A stretch of DNA of 64,000 nt from Spirochaetota bacterium (GCA_003246895.1 QKCL01000036.1:143910-207909); one strand, 5' to 3'; positions 1-8,723 are shown, counted from the stretch's first letter. The notes: generated by a model not told the origin, from the sequence alone. Made by a program: numbers and translations.

Positions 1-260
1 TTTTACATATGATATCAGGGGGTCTTATTATCGGAGCTTTCTTTATGGCTACCGACATGGTAACAACTCCCATGACGACAAAAGGGCAGATACTATTTGC
101 CGCAGGATGCGGTGTAATTACAGTGCTGATAAGGCTTTACGGGGGATATCCTGAAGGTGTTTGTTACTCAATACTGCTGATGAACGCGTTTACGCCACTT
201 ATCGACAGATATATTTTCCCGAAAAAATTTGGTTCGATACCTGAACCGGCAAGGAGATAG
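1..260 (+). CDS. rnfD: RnfD, membrane flavoprotein subunit of the Rnf complex (C-terminal part)
   Basis: Only the last ~86 codons are present. The frame is open to the left edge, so the ATG at 9 in the ORF track is internal. The visible part starts with the conserved [11 protein letters not shown] segment, followed by hydrophobic membrane helices, as in the C-terminus of RnfD/RsxD. RnfD is a membrane subunit of the ferredoxin:NAD+ oxidoreductase that carries flavin and helps form the ion path; the flavin-binding part is not in view. It is followed after 2 nt by rnfG, and the D-G-E-A-B order matches the clostridial-type rnfCDGEAB operon, so rnfC should lie just left of the window. The identity is firm from sequence and context together. 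Confidence 0.93.
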   Translation, partial: LHMISGGLIIGAFFMATDMVTTPMTTKGQILFAAGCGVITVLIRLYGGYPEGVCYSILLMNAFTPLIDRYIFPKKFGSIPEPARR

Positions 261-262
261 AG

Positions 263-823
263 ATGGCTAATCCAGAACACGTAAATGATAGCATGTTCAA
301 AATTACTCTGAATCTGACTATGGCGGCATTTTTATCCGGTTTGATTATTGCTGTTGTTTATTATTTCACCGCTCCGATAGCAGAGATTCAGAGAGTAAAA
401 ATGAAGGAACAGTCTATGAAAGAGCTGATTCCCGATGCGACTTCATTTGCACCGATCAAGGGTAAAGAGGAGTGGTATAGGGCTGAAAAAGACGGCAAGC
501 TTCTGGCGTATATCTTACTTGCCAGCGAGAAGGGGTTTGACGGTCACGTGAAGTTGTTGGTTGGTGTTAATCTGGATCAGGAGGTGATCGGCTATAAGGT
601 TCTTTCTCACAAGGAGACTCCCGGTTTAGGAGATCAGGCGTTCAAACCAAAATTTGCCGATCAGTTTAAAGGCAAGAGGTATCAGCAGCTTGAACTTGTT
701 AAAATCCAGGAGGAGGGCAAGATTACAGCTATTACCGGTGCTACTATTACATCACGCGCGGTGACAAATGGAGTCAGGCGTTCCCTTGTTGAGCTTGAAA
801 AATATTTAAATGAAAATAAATAA
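263..823 (+). CDS. rnfG: RnfG, FMN-carrying subunit of the Rnf complex
   Basis: The 186-residue protein has one N-terminal membrane helix (about residues 17-38) and a periplasmic FMN-binding domain. The flavinylation motif TGATITS lies near residues 158-164; by family knowledge FMN is attached by a phosphoester bond to the last Thr of the S/TGAT motif, here about T161. ETPGLGD upstream is also typical of RnfG/NqrC. The start ATG at 263 follows an AAGGAGAT ribosome site inside the end of rnfD, only 2 nt after its stop, so translation is probably coupled. Its job is electron transfer within the ion-pumping ferredoxin:NAD+ oxidoreductase. Length is normal for the family. Confidence 0.96.
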   Translation: MANPEHVNDSMFKITLNLTMAAFLSGLIIAVVYYFTAPIAEIQRVKMKEQSMKELIPDATSFAPIKGKEEWYRAEKDGKLLAYILLASEKGFDGHVKLLVGVNLDQEVIGYKVLSHKETPGLGDQAFKPKFADQFKGKRYQQLELVKIQEEGKITAITGATITSRAVTNGVRRSLVELEKYLNENK

Positions 824-832
824 GAGGTGCAG

Positions 833-1453
833 ATGAATCTGTGGAAGGAATTTACCAAAGGTTTAATTGCTGAAAATCCGATTTTCAGATTGGCATTGAG
901 CCTCTGCCCAGCGCTTGCAGTAACATCAAATGTTTATAACGCGCTCGGGATGGGGCTTACTGTAATGTTTGTTATAACATGTAATAATATTTCTGTTTCC
1001 ATATTCAGAAAGGTTATCCACCCGAAGGTGAGGGTGCCTGTTTATATCATATCAATTGCGACAATTGTAACTGTTGCGATGCTCGTTCTTGAGGCTTTTC
1101 TCCCGATACTTTTCAAAGAGCTGGGGATATATCTTTCACTTGTTGTTGTATTCGCCATAATTCTTGCACGGGCAGAGGTCTTTGCCGCTAAGAATAAAGT
1201 TATTCCAGCCATGGTGGATGGTCTCGGTATGGGGGCAGGTTTTACTATAGGTATGGTATCTATCGGAGGGATCAGAGAGATAATCGGAAATGGTTCTTTT
1301 TTCGGGTACCAGTTATTAGGAAGCTGGTATCACCCTCCACTTATCGTAATTCTTGCTCCGGGGGGGTTTATTGTAATTGGATTTATTATAGGTGCGCTCA
1401 ATCTCTATGAAAAGCGCAAGATGGAGAGAACAACGGCTGGAGGTAAAATATGA
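833..1453 (+). CDS. rnfE: RnfE, integral membrane subunit of the Rnf complex
   Basis: A polytopic membrane protein of 206 residues opening with the conserved MNLWKEFTKGLIAENPIF segment and containing the LGMGLTVMFVITCNN helix typical of RnfE/NqrD. In RnfA/RnfE and NqrD/E pairs, Cys residues in such helices bind a membrane-embedded iron centre. The track start is a GTG at 827, but the ATG at 833 sits at proper distance behind AGAGGTG and begins at the usual RnfE start, so I prefer it. It lies 9 nt after rnfG and overlaps rnfA by 4 nt (ATGA), which indicates tight co-translation within the operon. Confidence 0.95.
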   Translation: MNLWKEFTKGLIAENPIFRLALSLCPALAVTSNVYNALGMGLTVMFVITCNNISVSIFRKVIHPKVRVPVYIISIATIVTVAMLVLEAFLPILFKELGIYLSLVVVFAIILARAEVFAAKNKVIPAMVDGLGMGAGFTIGMVSIGGIREIIGNGSFFGYQLLGSWYHPPLIVILAPGGFIVIGFIIGALNLYEKRKMERTTAGGKI

Positions 1454-2031
1454 CTGAGTATTTTCTGCTGTTTTTAAGTGCTGCGATAGTTAATAACTTT
1501 GTTTTATCACGCTATCTGGGACTCTGTATTTTTTTCGGGGTATCAAAGAATTTTCATGCTTCAACAAGTATGGGGCTTGCGATTATTTCAATTATCACCA
1601 TGAGCTCAATGCTCACATGGGTAATTGAACATTTTATTCTTATACCTCTTGGTTTATATTTTTTAAGAATGATCGTTTTTGTTGTCGTTATCGCCGTATT
1701 TGTTCAGCTGCTTGAGATGGTTATAAAAAAATTCATGCCTACTCTTTACAATATATGGGGTATATATCTTCTCCTTGTTGCAACAAACTGCGTTATTCTC
1801 GGTGTGCCTATTATTAACTCCGAGGAGCATTTCAACTTTATTAAAAGTACTGTTAACGCTCTTGGTTCAGGTACAGGTTTTGCAATTGCGCTGATTCTTT
1901 TCGCAAGTTTAAGGGAGAAACTTCAGTTTTCTGATGTACCGAAGAGTCTTGAAGGTCTTGGTATAGCTTTTATACTGGCGGGGATGCTGGCTCTTGCTTT
2001 TCAGGGATTCAGCGGTATGATCCCGCTATAA
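1450..2031 (+). CDS. rnfA: RnfA, integral membrane subunit of the Rnf complex
   Basis: 193 residues, the standard RnfA/RsxA length, with about six membrane helices. The N-terminal AAIVNNFVLSRYLGLC and the later LLLVATNCVILG segments are hallmark RnfA sequences; the Cys in each belongs to the helices known to hold the iron centre shared with RnfE. Its start overlaps the rnfE stop as ATGA. RnfA and RnfE are inverted-topology homologues that form the membrane core. No odd features seen. Confidence 0.96.
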   Translation: MTEYFLLFLSAAIVNNFVLSRYLGLCIFFGVSKNFHASTSMGLAIISIITMSSMLTWVIEHFILIPLGLYFLRMIVFVVVIAVFVQLLEMVIKKFMPTLYNIWGIYLLLVATNCVILGVPIINSEEHFNFIKSTVNALGSGTGFAIALILFASLREKLQFSDVPKSLEGLGIAFILAGMLALAFQGFSGMIPL

Positions 2032-2049
2032 TGTTATAAAGGAGCAATT

Positions 2050-2904
2050 ATGATTACAGCAATTTATGCAGTATTGGCGATGGTGGGCCTTGGACTCTTT
2101 TTCGGCTTTTTCATATCATTCGCAAATAAAAAATGGGCAGTTGAAATTGACCCAAGAATACATGAGGTTGAGGACGCGCTGCCGAAAGGTCAGTGTGGTG
2201 CCTGCGGTTATCCCGGGTGTATGGCTTATGCTGAAGCAGTAGTAACCAACGCTGATGTACCACCCAATCTATGCGCACCTGGTAAAGACGCTGTTGCCCA
2301 GAAGGTTGCTGAAATTACCGGTAAAAAGGCCGAAGCGATGGAGCCTAAAATAGCCTTTGTAAGGTGTGCCGGTACTTACGAAAAAGCGGTGAGAACTTCT
2401 CTTTATAAAGGTATCTCTGACTGTGTATCTGCCGGTATGCTTCATGGCGGAGATAAGGGGTGCACATACGGTTGTCTGGGTTATGGTACATGTGCAAAGG
2501 TATGTATGTTTGATGCTCTTAAAATGAGCCCGGAAGGTATACCTGTAGTGAATCCTGATAAATGTACTGGATGTGGCAAATGTGCCACTGTATGCCCAAG
2601 ATCAATAATAACACTGGTTTCACCTGAAATTAAGGTCAAGATAAACTGTAATTCTAAAGATAAAGGGGCATTTGTCAGGAAAAACTGTAAAATGGGCTGT
2701 ATCGGCTGCGGCATCTGTGCTAAAGAGTGCCCGCATGGTGCGGTTATGGTTGAGAATTTTCTTGCCGTAGTAGACAGCTCAATTTGTAAGGAGAAATGTT
2801 CTGACCCTGTATGCCTTGCAAAATGTCCTACAATGGCTATCCGTCCTGCAATATGGGGAGTTGTTCCAGGCAATGAAGTTGCTGAGAAACTTGGTTTATC
2901 CTAA
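2050..2904 (+). CDS. rnfB: RnfB, polyferredoxin subunit that accepts electrons from ferredoxin
   Basis: The 284-residue protein starts with one membrane helix (about residues 4-25). It is followed by the Fe4 domain CGACGYPGC (from about C49, with a further Cys downstream), a CTYGCLGYGTCAKVC cluster, and ferredoxin motifs CTGCGKCATVCP (from C172) and CIGCGICAKECP (from C217). A last Cys-rich stretch is CKEKCSDPVCLAKCP. The many Cys motifs match the long multi-cluster RnfB of anaerobes rather than the short gammaproteobacterial form. RnfB is the entry point for electrons from reduced ferredoxin. It starts 18 nt after rnfA behind AAAGGAG and is the last gene of the operon, followed by a hairpin. 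Confidence 0.96.
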   Translation: MITAIYAVLAMVGLGLFFGFFISFANKKWAVEIDPRIHEVEDALPKGQCGACGYPGCMAYAEAVVTNADVPPNLCAPGKDAVAQKVAEITGKKAEAMEPKIAFVRCAGTYEKAVRTSLYKGISDCVSAGMLHGGDKGCTYGCLGYGTCAKVCMFDALKMSPEGIPVVNPDKCTGCGKCATVCPRSIITLVSPEIKVKINCNSKDKGAFVRKNCKMGCIGCGICAKECPHGAVMVENFLAVVDSSICKEKCSDPVCLAKCPTMAIRPAIWGVVPGNEVAEKLGLS

Positions 2905-2952
2905 AACTGTAGACGATAAAGGCCACTCCGATTAAATTGAAATGGTATTATA

Positions 2953-2990
2953 ACGTTCGATAAAAAATCAGAAAATTTTTTATCGAACGT
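2953..2990 (+). terminator. Perfect 16-bp inverted repeat after rnfB, probable operon terminator
   Basis: The arms ACGTTCGATAAAAAAT and ATTTTTTATCGAACGT are exact reverse complements separated by a 6-nt loop (CAGAAA). It lies 48 nt after the rnfB stop. The stem is long but there is no U-run outside it, so it is not a textbook intrinsic terminator; 3'-end protection or a protein site is possible. From here to 3213 I see no gene. Confidence 0.55.
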
Positions 2991-3213
2991 CTGGGTAATA
3001 ATGTACGTGAGTTGAAGGTTATACTTGTTCCGCAGAGAAATCTTAGGGTCATTTCTTTTAATTGTATATTTCCTGAATTATGAGTTGTGTATGAGACAAT
3101 TACCTGAAGGAGAAGCTGCTGACATTGACTTATGGAAATTAAAGATGTAAGCTTTCCTCTCCCTTCTTTACTAATTTAAATCGGGTTATTTAACCTGCAT
3201 GAAACAGTAAAAA

Positions 3214-3242
3214 CTGACATTTTTCGATAATTATATTATATT
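3214..3242 (+). promoter_or_regulatory. Candidate sigma70-type promoter for the 110-residue protein gene
   Basis: CTGACA (5 of 6 to the -35 consensus) is followed after exactly 17 nt by TATATT (5 of 6 to -10). This places the transcript start about 25 nt before the ATG at 3274. By eye only. Confidence 0.45.
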
Positions 3243-3273
3243 CAGACATATAAATGCATATTGGAGGCCATCT

Positions 3274-3606
3274 ATGAAGTATAGAATTGATCCAATTGAA
3301 AATTTTATGGAAAATATGGGTTTTATCGGCAGACATGAATTTGAAGGTAATGTTGCCATGATGGGTGAGATGACCAGAAACGAAGGGAATCTGTTTGAGG
3401 CATTCAGATATGCACCGGAAGAACTCGTTGTTATTTTCAGGGACTGGATTAATGATCTTGAGGATGATATTATCAGCTATGCTGAAGGCAGGACCTGGAT
3501 ATCGGCACCCGATGTGGCATTGCGGTTTAAAATTTCCCGTGAAAGTGCAAATTATATTATCAAGGGAATGATAAGAAAAAAAAGGCTTAATCTGACTATT
3601 GCATGA
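3274..3606 (+). CDS. Unknown 110-residue soluble protein, possible winged-helix-like C-terminus
   Basis: I do not recognise this family. The start has a good ribosome site (TTGGAGG, 7 nt before ATG), a plausible promoter upstream and a hairpin terminator downstream, so it looks like a genuine single-gene unit. There is no signal peptide or membrane helix. The N-terminal two thirds is acidic and Met/Glu-rich (MMGEMTRNEGN). The last 35 residues (WISAPDVALRFKISRESANY and IIKGMIRKKRL) read like a helix-turn-helix: small residues, an amphipathic helix pair and a basic tail. A DNA-binding role is only an inference. It stands alone between rnfB and the next gene. Confidence 0.7.
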   Translation: MKYRIDPIENFMENMGFIGRHEFEGNVAMMGEMTRNEGNLFEAFRYAPEELVVIFRDWINDLEDDIISYAEGRTWISAPDVALRFKISRESANYIIKGMIRKKRLNLTIA

Positions 3607-3698
3607 GACTTTATGAATTTAGAGTTAAAACTGGAAAGTAGTCGGAGTGTTTCCCTCAAGTTTTTTAATTAAAGTAATTTTCATTCTGTCTCTGATCG

Positions 3699-3733
3699 GC
3701 AGTATCATTATTTAAAGTAATGATACTGCTTTG
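3699..3733 (+). terminator. Intrinsic terminator after the 110-residue protein gene
   Basis: A perfect 12-bp stem (GCAGTATCATTA / TAATGATACTGC) with a 7-nt loop is followed by TTTGTT, about 90 nt after the stop at 3606. The rest of 3607-3916 holds no gene that I can see, only a TAATAGTGTG direct repeat at 3850-3870. Confidence 0.65.
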
Positions 3734-3849
3734 TTAACAGGTTCAGTCAAGGGCTTGAACAATCTTCTTTTCCCTGCACCAATGATATTCAGGTACATTC
3801 AATTTAGTTTTTGAATAAAACATTAATAAAATTCTTGAAATTGATGAGA

Positions 3850-3870
3850 TAATAGTGTGTTAATAGTGTG
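3850..3870. repeat. Two direct 10-bp repeats upstream of the LEA14-like gene
   Basis: TAATAGTGTG occurs twice, 11 nt apart (one helical turn), about 50 nt before the ATG at 3917. Tandem sites at helical spacing can be regulator sites, but nothing else supports that here. Confidence 0.3.
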
Positions 3871-3916
3871 CTGAGTTAATCAAAACTGTTGCTCTATATA
3901 CTATCGGGGAAGAAAA

Positions 3917-4918
3917 ATGAAAAGAATATTTGCCGCCATGCTGATCCTAGGTCTTGCTGCTCCGTTGTCCGCATTTGAAATACCCGGGGCTTTAAAAAAA
4001 ATTAAAAATGTCATACCAAAACCTACCGCTGAACTGAAAAAAGTATCAATAAAATCCATCAGTCTCCGTGATATTGATCTCCTTTTTCACGTTGAGATAT
4101 ATAATCCATATCCCGTGAGCCTGAAACTGAGGGAGGTGGGGTACACATTTATGGTGGAGGGTAAGCAGTTTTTAAAAACAAAAACTGAAAAACCACTGAG
4201 CATAAAGGCAAAGAAGAAGGCAATGAATGTTTTTAGTGTTAATCTGAAATATGCAGATATCATGAATATTGTAAAAGATTACAAAAACAGGGAGGTCCTG
4301 AACTGCCAGAGCAGGGTACGTCTTGAACTGTGGCTTCCTGAGAGTGTACACAAGGCCCTTGGAAAGAGTATTGCATTTAATTTTAAGCATGACACAACTC
4401 TTCCTGCAGTGAAGCCGAAAATTAATGTGGTAAATTTCAAGGTAAACATGCCGTCCTATTCAGATATCCTTAGGCAGCTTAAGGAGAAGAAAAAGAGTGT
4501 AGATGCAAAGAGTGTCGCCAAAATGTTTTCAAACATACTTTCCGGAAAGTCGGCAAAGAATATAATAGATCCGACTTCCATTGATGTGCCTATTGATGTT
4601 AACTTCGATATTCATTTAAAGAATGAGGCCAGGGCAAAGCTTCTCTTTAATAATCTGAACTACAATTTTTATGTCGGCAGCAACAAACTTGTGGGCGGAC
4701 TGACTAAAAAGATAGTGCAGAAAGGAGATGTTTCTGTAATTTCAATAGGCAACAGGTTCAGTTCAAAGAGTCTTTCTAAATCCATCTATGAACTCTTCAA
4801 AAAAGGCAAAGGTGACTTTAGTGTGCAGGGAGTCACCAAGCTGCAGCTTCCTGTGAAGTATTTCAAAGAGCCCCTGGATCTGAAATTTACCGAAGGCGGA
4901 AATTTCAGTATCCGGTAG
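3917..4918 (+). CDS. Exported LEA type 2 (WHy/LEA14-like) protein with two domains
   Basis: The 333-residue protein has a Sec signal peptide (MKRIFAAMLILGLAAPLSAF) and then two similar beta-rich segments. The first (about residues 40-150) has VSIKSISLRDIDLLFHVEIYNPYPVSL, the pattern of WHy/LEA14 domains (a strand, then '..v.v.NPy...l.l'). A second copy (about 165-330) contains IDVPIDVNFDIHLKNEA and YNFYVGSNKLVGG. Such proteins in bacteria are periplasmic or outer-membrane-associated and of unclear role, often linked to desiccation or membrane stress. It is preceded by GGGGAAGAAAA. No operon partner is close. Family assignment is from pattern, not from a search. Confidence 0.65.
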   Translation: MKRIFAAMLILGLAAPLSAFEIPGALKKIKNVIPKPTAELKKVSIKSISLRDIDLLFHVEIYNPYPVSLKLREVGYTFMVEGKQFLKTKTEKPLSIKAKKKAMNVFSVNLKYADIMNIVKDYKNREVLNCQSRVRLELWLPESVHKALGKSIAFNFKHDTTLPAVKPKINVVNFKVNMPSYSDILRQLKEKKKSVDAKSVAKMFSNILSGKSAKNIIDPTSIDVPIDVNFDIHLKNEARAKLLFNNLNYNFYVGSNKLVGGLTKKIVQKGDVSVISIGNRFSSKSLSKSIYELFKKGKGDFSVQGVTKLQLPVKYFKEPLDLKFTEGGNFSIR

Positions 4919-4933
4919 TCTGCATTATTACAG

Positions 4934-4975
4934 CCGGTACTGAAAGCCGATTATGCGGTGCAGTACCGGTATTCT
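4934..4975 (+). terminator. Hairpin after the LEA14-like gene
   Basis: CCGGTACTG and CAGTACCGG form a perfect 9-bp stem around an 18-nt loop, followed by TATTCTTT. It starts 15 nt after the stop at 4918. The stretch to 5208 has no other recognisable feature. Confidence 0.5.
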
Positions 4976-5208
4976 TTCTGTAATTTTTTTGTGCTATGAA
5001 TTCATTCGATATTTGTTATGACAGTTTCGCTGTGAGTCCTTGGATTATCCATTAATAATTTTGTTTTACCGGTAATGTCATTATTATATATAAGTACAGT
5101 CACAAGCAGTTTTTAATGAAATTCTGATAGGGGGATTTCTCTGAACAGAAAGATGAATTCAGATTACTTGTGAAAAATATTTAACAGTATCGATGAGGAT
5201 AATTTCTC

Positions 5209-7875
5209 TTGAAAAACGGATCATTTTCCCTGAGAATAAAAATTCTTTTCTGGGTATTGCCTATTGTTATGCTGGGCATGTTGATTATGAGTTTCGTGGC
5301 ATTCAGGTATATCACTACAATTATAGAGGGTGAACTTGCCGAAAGCATGTTCAGTTCAGTTGGAAAAAGTGCAGACAGCATTAACAGATGGCTGAATACA
5401 ATGATGCTGGAACCGGAAGCGATTGCTGTAACATCCGCTGCAAAAAATATAAACAGAAATTTCAGAGAGTTCGACCTGCAGAATCGGAACAGGTTTAAAG
5501 CGCTTCACGGCAAGTATCCGGATATTTTTCAGGACATCTACGGGGCAAACCGCAATGGTATATATCATACAGTTTTTAAATCAGGAAAGAAGCTGATATT
5601 TCATGAAGGAGATATTGCAAGCAGACACTATTTTATATCCATCATGAAGGGTGGCCCAACTCAGATAACCCCTCCGCTTGTTTCAAGAACTACCGGAGTT
5701 CCCACGGTCTTTATTGTAGCTCCCATAACGGATAAAAACAACAGGCCTGCTGGCCTGGTCGGGGCCGGGCTTTCTCTTAAATATATTCAGCAGGTTGTGA
5801 GGGAGCTCGGCACGGGAAAGTCAGGGTATGGTTTTATTATTACTGAAGATGGAACATTTGTTTCACATTCAACGCAGGATTCTGTTACTGGTAGAAGCAT
5901 TTACGAAAAGGAATTTTTTTCTGACAGATCACTTGGAGAAAGGCTCACTACCGGCAAACAGGGCACTTTCAGATATATGCATAACGGCATGGACATGGTG
6001 ATTTTTTACAAAAAAATTCCTGTAACCGGATGGGTTGTCGCGTCGGCCATCTCCGCCATGGAGCTTTTTCATCCTGCCACTGATATGATCAGAATTCTTA
6101 TGATTATAATTGCTTTTACATGTATTGTAACAGGTATTTCAATTTATTACGCCATGGGCAGACTTGTGAAACCTCTGCAGGTTCTGGTGAAAAAGACCGG
6201 GGAGATATCCTTGGGAAATTTTATGGGTGAAGATCTGCCGGTTGAGTCAAATGATGAAATTGGAACGCTTTCTGAATCTTTTAACATTATGAAGGCAGAC
6301 CTGAATGAGTTAATGACCCGTCTGAGAAACAGTGAAGACAATTACAGGGGGATATTTGAAAATTCCGTTGAAGGTATACTTCAGACCACCATGGAAGGGA
6401 GAATGCTCATTGTGAATCCGGCAATGGTGCGCATGCTCCATGGAGAATCGGCAGATCAGATAGTAAATACATATACGGATATCAAAAATCAGCTCTATGC
6501 CAATCCAGAAGACAGGAGAGGGATACTTGACAAACTGCGTGAAGAAGGCAGAATTTACCATGAAGAGATAATGTTTGTCTGCATTGATTCTGAAAAGATC
6601 TGGGTTTCCATAAGTGCATTTTTGGTGAGAGACCGCAGCGGGGTTCCGGTTAGAATTGAGGCTCTTGTTTCAGATATAAGCTATCGTAAAAAAATTGAGC
6701 AGGAGAGGGAAAGGCTCTTTCAGGAACTTGTTCAGGCTCAGAAACTTGAGGCTGTGGGACAACTCGCAGGAGGTGTTGCCCATGACTTTAATAATATGCT
6801 TGCAGTCATACTGGGCAGAGTTGAAATCGCGCTTCTCACGATGAACAGGGCAGACCCGCATTACAGTACTCTCATTGAAATACAGGATGCGGCTGAGCAT
6901 TCTGTAAACCTGACGCGTCAGCTCCTTGCATTCGCGAGAAAGCAGGCCGTATCGCCTGAAATAATTGATATAAATGCCGCAATAAAGGGAATGTTTAAAT
7001 TATTAAAACGTCTCATAAGTGAAGATATCAAGCTTTCCTTTGTCCCGGGAGAGGGGGTATGGGCAATATTCATGGACCCGGACCAGGCAGGGCAGATCCT
7101 CGCTAATCTCTGTGTAAATGCAAGGGATTCAATCACAGGAAACGGCATAATAACAATAAGGACAGAGAACAGGATTGTTGAAGAAGCAGATTCAGTTATT
7201 GCCAGCGGCGAAGAGGATTTTGATCCGGGCGAGTATGTATGCATCTCTGTGGAGGATAACGGTTCCGGAATGGACGAGAATATAAAGAAGCATATATTCG
7301 AGCCCTTTTTCACAACAAAGAAGCTGGGTAAGGGAACAGGGCTTGGCCTTTCAACAATATATGGTATTGTAAAACAGAACGGAGGTTTTGTAAACGTATA
7401 TAGTGAGAAGAACCAGGGAACTGTTTTCAGAATATACCTCCCCAGGTCTTCAAAAGCAGGAAGTGTAAAGAGTGAAGATATACAGGAAGAAATAAAGCCC
7501 GTATCGGTAAAAACGGTTCTCCTTGTGGAAGATGATCCCAGGCTTCTGGGCATTTCAAGGATTATTCTCGAGAAGCTGGGCTGCACGGTATTCACGGCCG
7601 TATCTGCTGCTGAAGCGCTTCGATTTGCCGGAGATCTTTCATGCGACATGGACATGGTCATTACAGATGTGATAATGCCCGAGATGAACGGGTATGATCT
7701 TGCCAAACGGGTGGAGGAGATAAGGCCGGGAATAAAAACTATTTTCATGTCAGGGTACAGTTCAGACATACTTGCGCCAAAGGGGATTCTTGCAGAAGGA
7801 ATTAACTTTATACAGAAGCCCTTTACGCTTCGGAGCCTTTCGGAAAAGATAAACGAAGTAATGGGAACTAGCTAG
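5209..7875 (+). CDS. Membrane hybrid histidine kinase (Cache-HAMP-PAS-HisKA-HATPase-REC)
   Basis: 888 residues. Order: membrane helix (about 10-34), extracellular Cache-type sensor (about 40-280), second helix (about 290-315), HAMP (to about 367), PAS (about 375-490), HisKA with [13 protein letters not shown] (phospho-His about H525), HATPase with NARDS, DNGSGM and GKGTGLGLS boxes, and a C-terminal receiver with ITDVIMPEMNG (phospho-Asp about D820). The start is a TTG behind GAGGAT; the next ATG would cut into the first helix, so the TTG is preferred. It should sense an external ligand and relay phosphate from its own receiver to an unlinked partner. The receiver has no output domain, and no response regulator gene is adjacent. 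The stop overlaps by 4 nt with the convergent RNase H gene. Confidence 0.9.
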   Translation: MKNGSFSLRIKILFWVLPIVMLGMLIMSFVAFRYITTIIEGELAESMFSSVGKSADSINRWLNTMMLEPEAIAVTSAAKNINRNFREFDLQNRNRFKALHGKYPDIFQDIYGANRNGIYHTVFKSGKKLIFHEGDIASRHYFISIMKGGPTQITPPLVSRTTGVPTVFIVAPITDKNNRPAGLVGAGLSLKYIQQVVRELGTGKSGYGFIITEDGTFVSHSTQDSVTGRSIYEKEFFSDRSLGERLTTGKQGTFRYMHNGMDMVIFYKKIPVTGWVVASAISAMELFHPATDMIRILMIIIAFTCIVTGISIYYAMGRLVKPLQVLVKKTGEISLGNFMGEDLPVESNDEIGTLSESFNIMKADLNELMTRLRNSEDNYRGIFENSVEGILQTTMEGRMLIVNPAMVRMLHGESADQIVNTYTDIKNQLYANPEDRRGILDKLREEGRIYHEEIMFVCIDSEKIWVSISAFLVRDRSGVPVRIEALVSDISYRKKIEQERERLFQELVQAQKLEAVGQLAGGVAHDFNNMLAVILGRVEIALLTMNRADPHYSTLIEIQDAAEHSVNLTRQLLAFARKQAVSPEIIDINAAIKGMFKLLKRLISEDIKLSFVPGEGVWAIFMDPDQAGQILANLCVNARDSITGNGIITIRTENRIVEEADSVIASGEEDFDPGEYVCISVEDNGSGMDENIKKHIFEPFFTTKKLGKGTGLGLSTIYGIVKQNGGFVNVYSEKNQGTVFRIYLPRSSKAGSVKSEDIQEEIKPVSVKTVLLVEDDPRLLGISRIILEKLGCTVFTAVSAAEALRFAGDLSCDMDMVITDVIMPEMNGYDLAKRVEEIRPGIKTIFMSGYSSDILAPKGILAEGINFIQKPFTLRSLSEKINEVMGTS

Positions 7876-8606
7876 GCTTTCGGCAGATTTTCATCCTTGC
7901 TGGTCAGGGCCATATTTTTGGCCATGTCATGGCAGGTTCTGTGATAGGGGTCTCCTCCGCCGGATTTAATCCATTTCCAGTAAATTTTTCTGCTTTTTAT
8001 TTCCAGTGACATAATTTTCCAGAGATCGCTGTTTTTTGCGGGTTTCCCTGATGCTGTGATGTATCCGTTTGCCTCCCAGGATGCAAGCCATATCCAGACA
8101 CCTCTCTTTACATAGAGGCTGTCTGTGTACACTGCAACAGCCGGAGAAGAGGAGGACTGGATTCCCTTCAGCGCAGCCATGAGTTCCATCCTGCAGCTGT
8201 CGGTAGTTTTATCACTTCCCGAGTGTGAAGAAATTTTATCTCCGTCTATTATTGTGCAGGCCCACCCTCCTGTGCCTGAATTTGAAAGGCTGCCGTCGCA
8301 GTAAATTTTTGGAATATCAGAAGGGATCTCTTCGTCTGAATATTTCCTTTCCGGGAAATAGACCGGGAGAGGGGAGCTGTTCCATTCACCCGATGAAAGT
8401 CCTGAATTAATTATTTTTATTATGTTTGTGCTGTTGGAAACAAGTGTTTCAATAAAAAAAGAGTGGGCGTTTTCAAAGGAGATACTCCTGGTTTCGGGAC
8501 AGTACTGAAATTCCTGGGACCCGGAATTTCTTTTCTCAATTGTAAAGAAGTAAATGCCGTGCCGGGTTTCCTTGTGGTGAAGAAAAAAAAGCCTGTCTTC
8601 ATTCAT
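7872..8606 (-). CDS. RNase HI family protein with an unusual N-terminal extension
   Basis: The C-terminal ~150 residues are an RNase HI domain with all four acidic residues visible: D in IYCDGS, E in CRMELMAAL, D in VYTDSLYV, and the last D in HRTCHDMAKNMA. Loops such as GGWACTI fit as well. It should cleave RNA in RNA-DNA hybrids. The first ~95 residues (with FFLHHKETRHGIYFFTIEK) are not the Cauli-VI/RNHCP hybrid-binding domain that I can recognise and remain unassigned. Start ATG at 8606 follows GAGAGG. The last 4 nt overlap the end of the convergent kinase gene. Possibly the main rnhA of this genome, but the extension makes me leave the symbol blank. Confidence 0.85.
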   Translation of the reverse strand: MNEDRLFFLHHKETRHGIYFFTIEKRNSGSQEFQYCPETRSISFENAHSFFIETLVSNSTNIIKIINSGLSSGEWNSSPLPVYFPERKYSDEEIPSDIPKIYCDGSLSNSGTGGWACTIIDGDKISSHSGSDKTTDSCRMELMAALKGIQSSSSPAVAVYTDSLYVKRGVWIWLASWEANGYITASGKPAKNSDLWKIMSLEIKSRKIYWKWIKSGGGDPYHRTCHDMAKNMALTSKDENLPKA

Positions 8607-8723
8607 AGGAATGTCCTCTCGACAATAAACTGCTTTGCCGGTTTGTCTACTGTACTCTGACAGCGGGCGGCATACAAATACTTATTATTGTATAATACCC
8701 GGCTGCTGCACCGGGCATACTGT

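Noticed and set aside
2481-2873. 130-residue minus-strand ORF
   Set aside because: It lies wholly inside rnfB, whose Cys motifs are intact; the frame is a shadow.
6918-7769. 283-residue minus-strand ORF
   Set aside because: It is antisense to the kinase and receiver domains of the 5209 gene; no domain of its own and no ribosome site.
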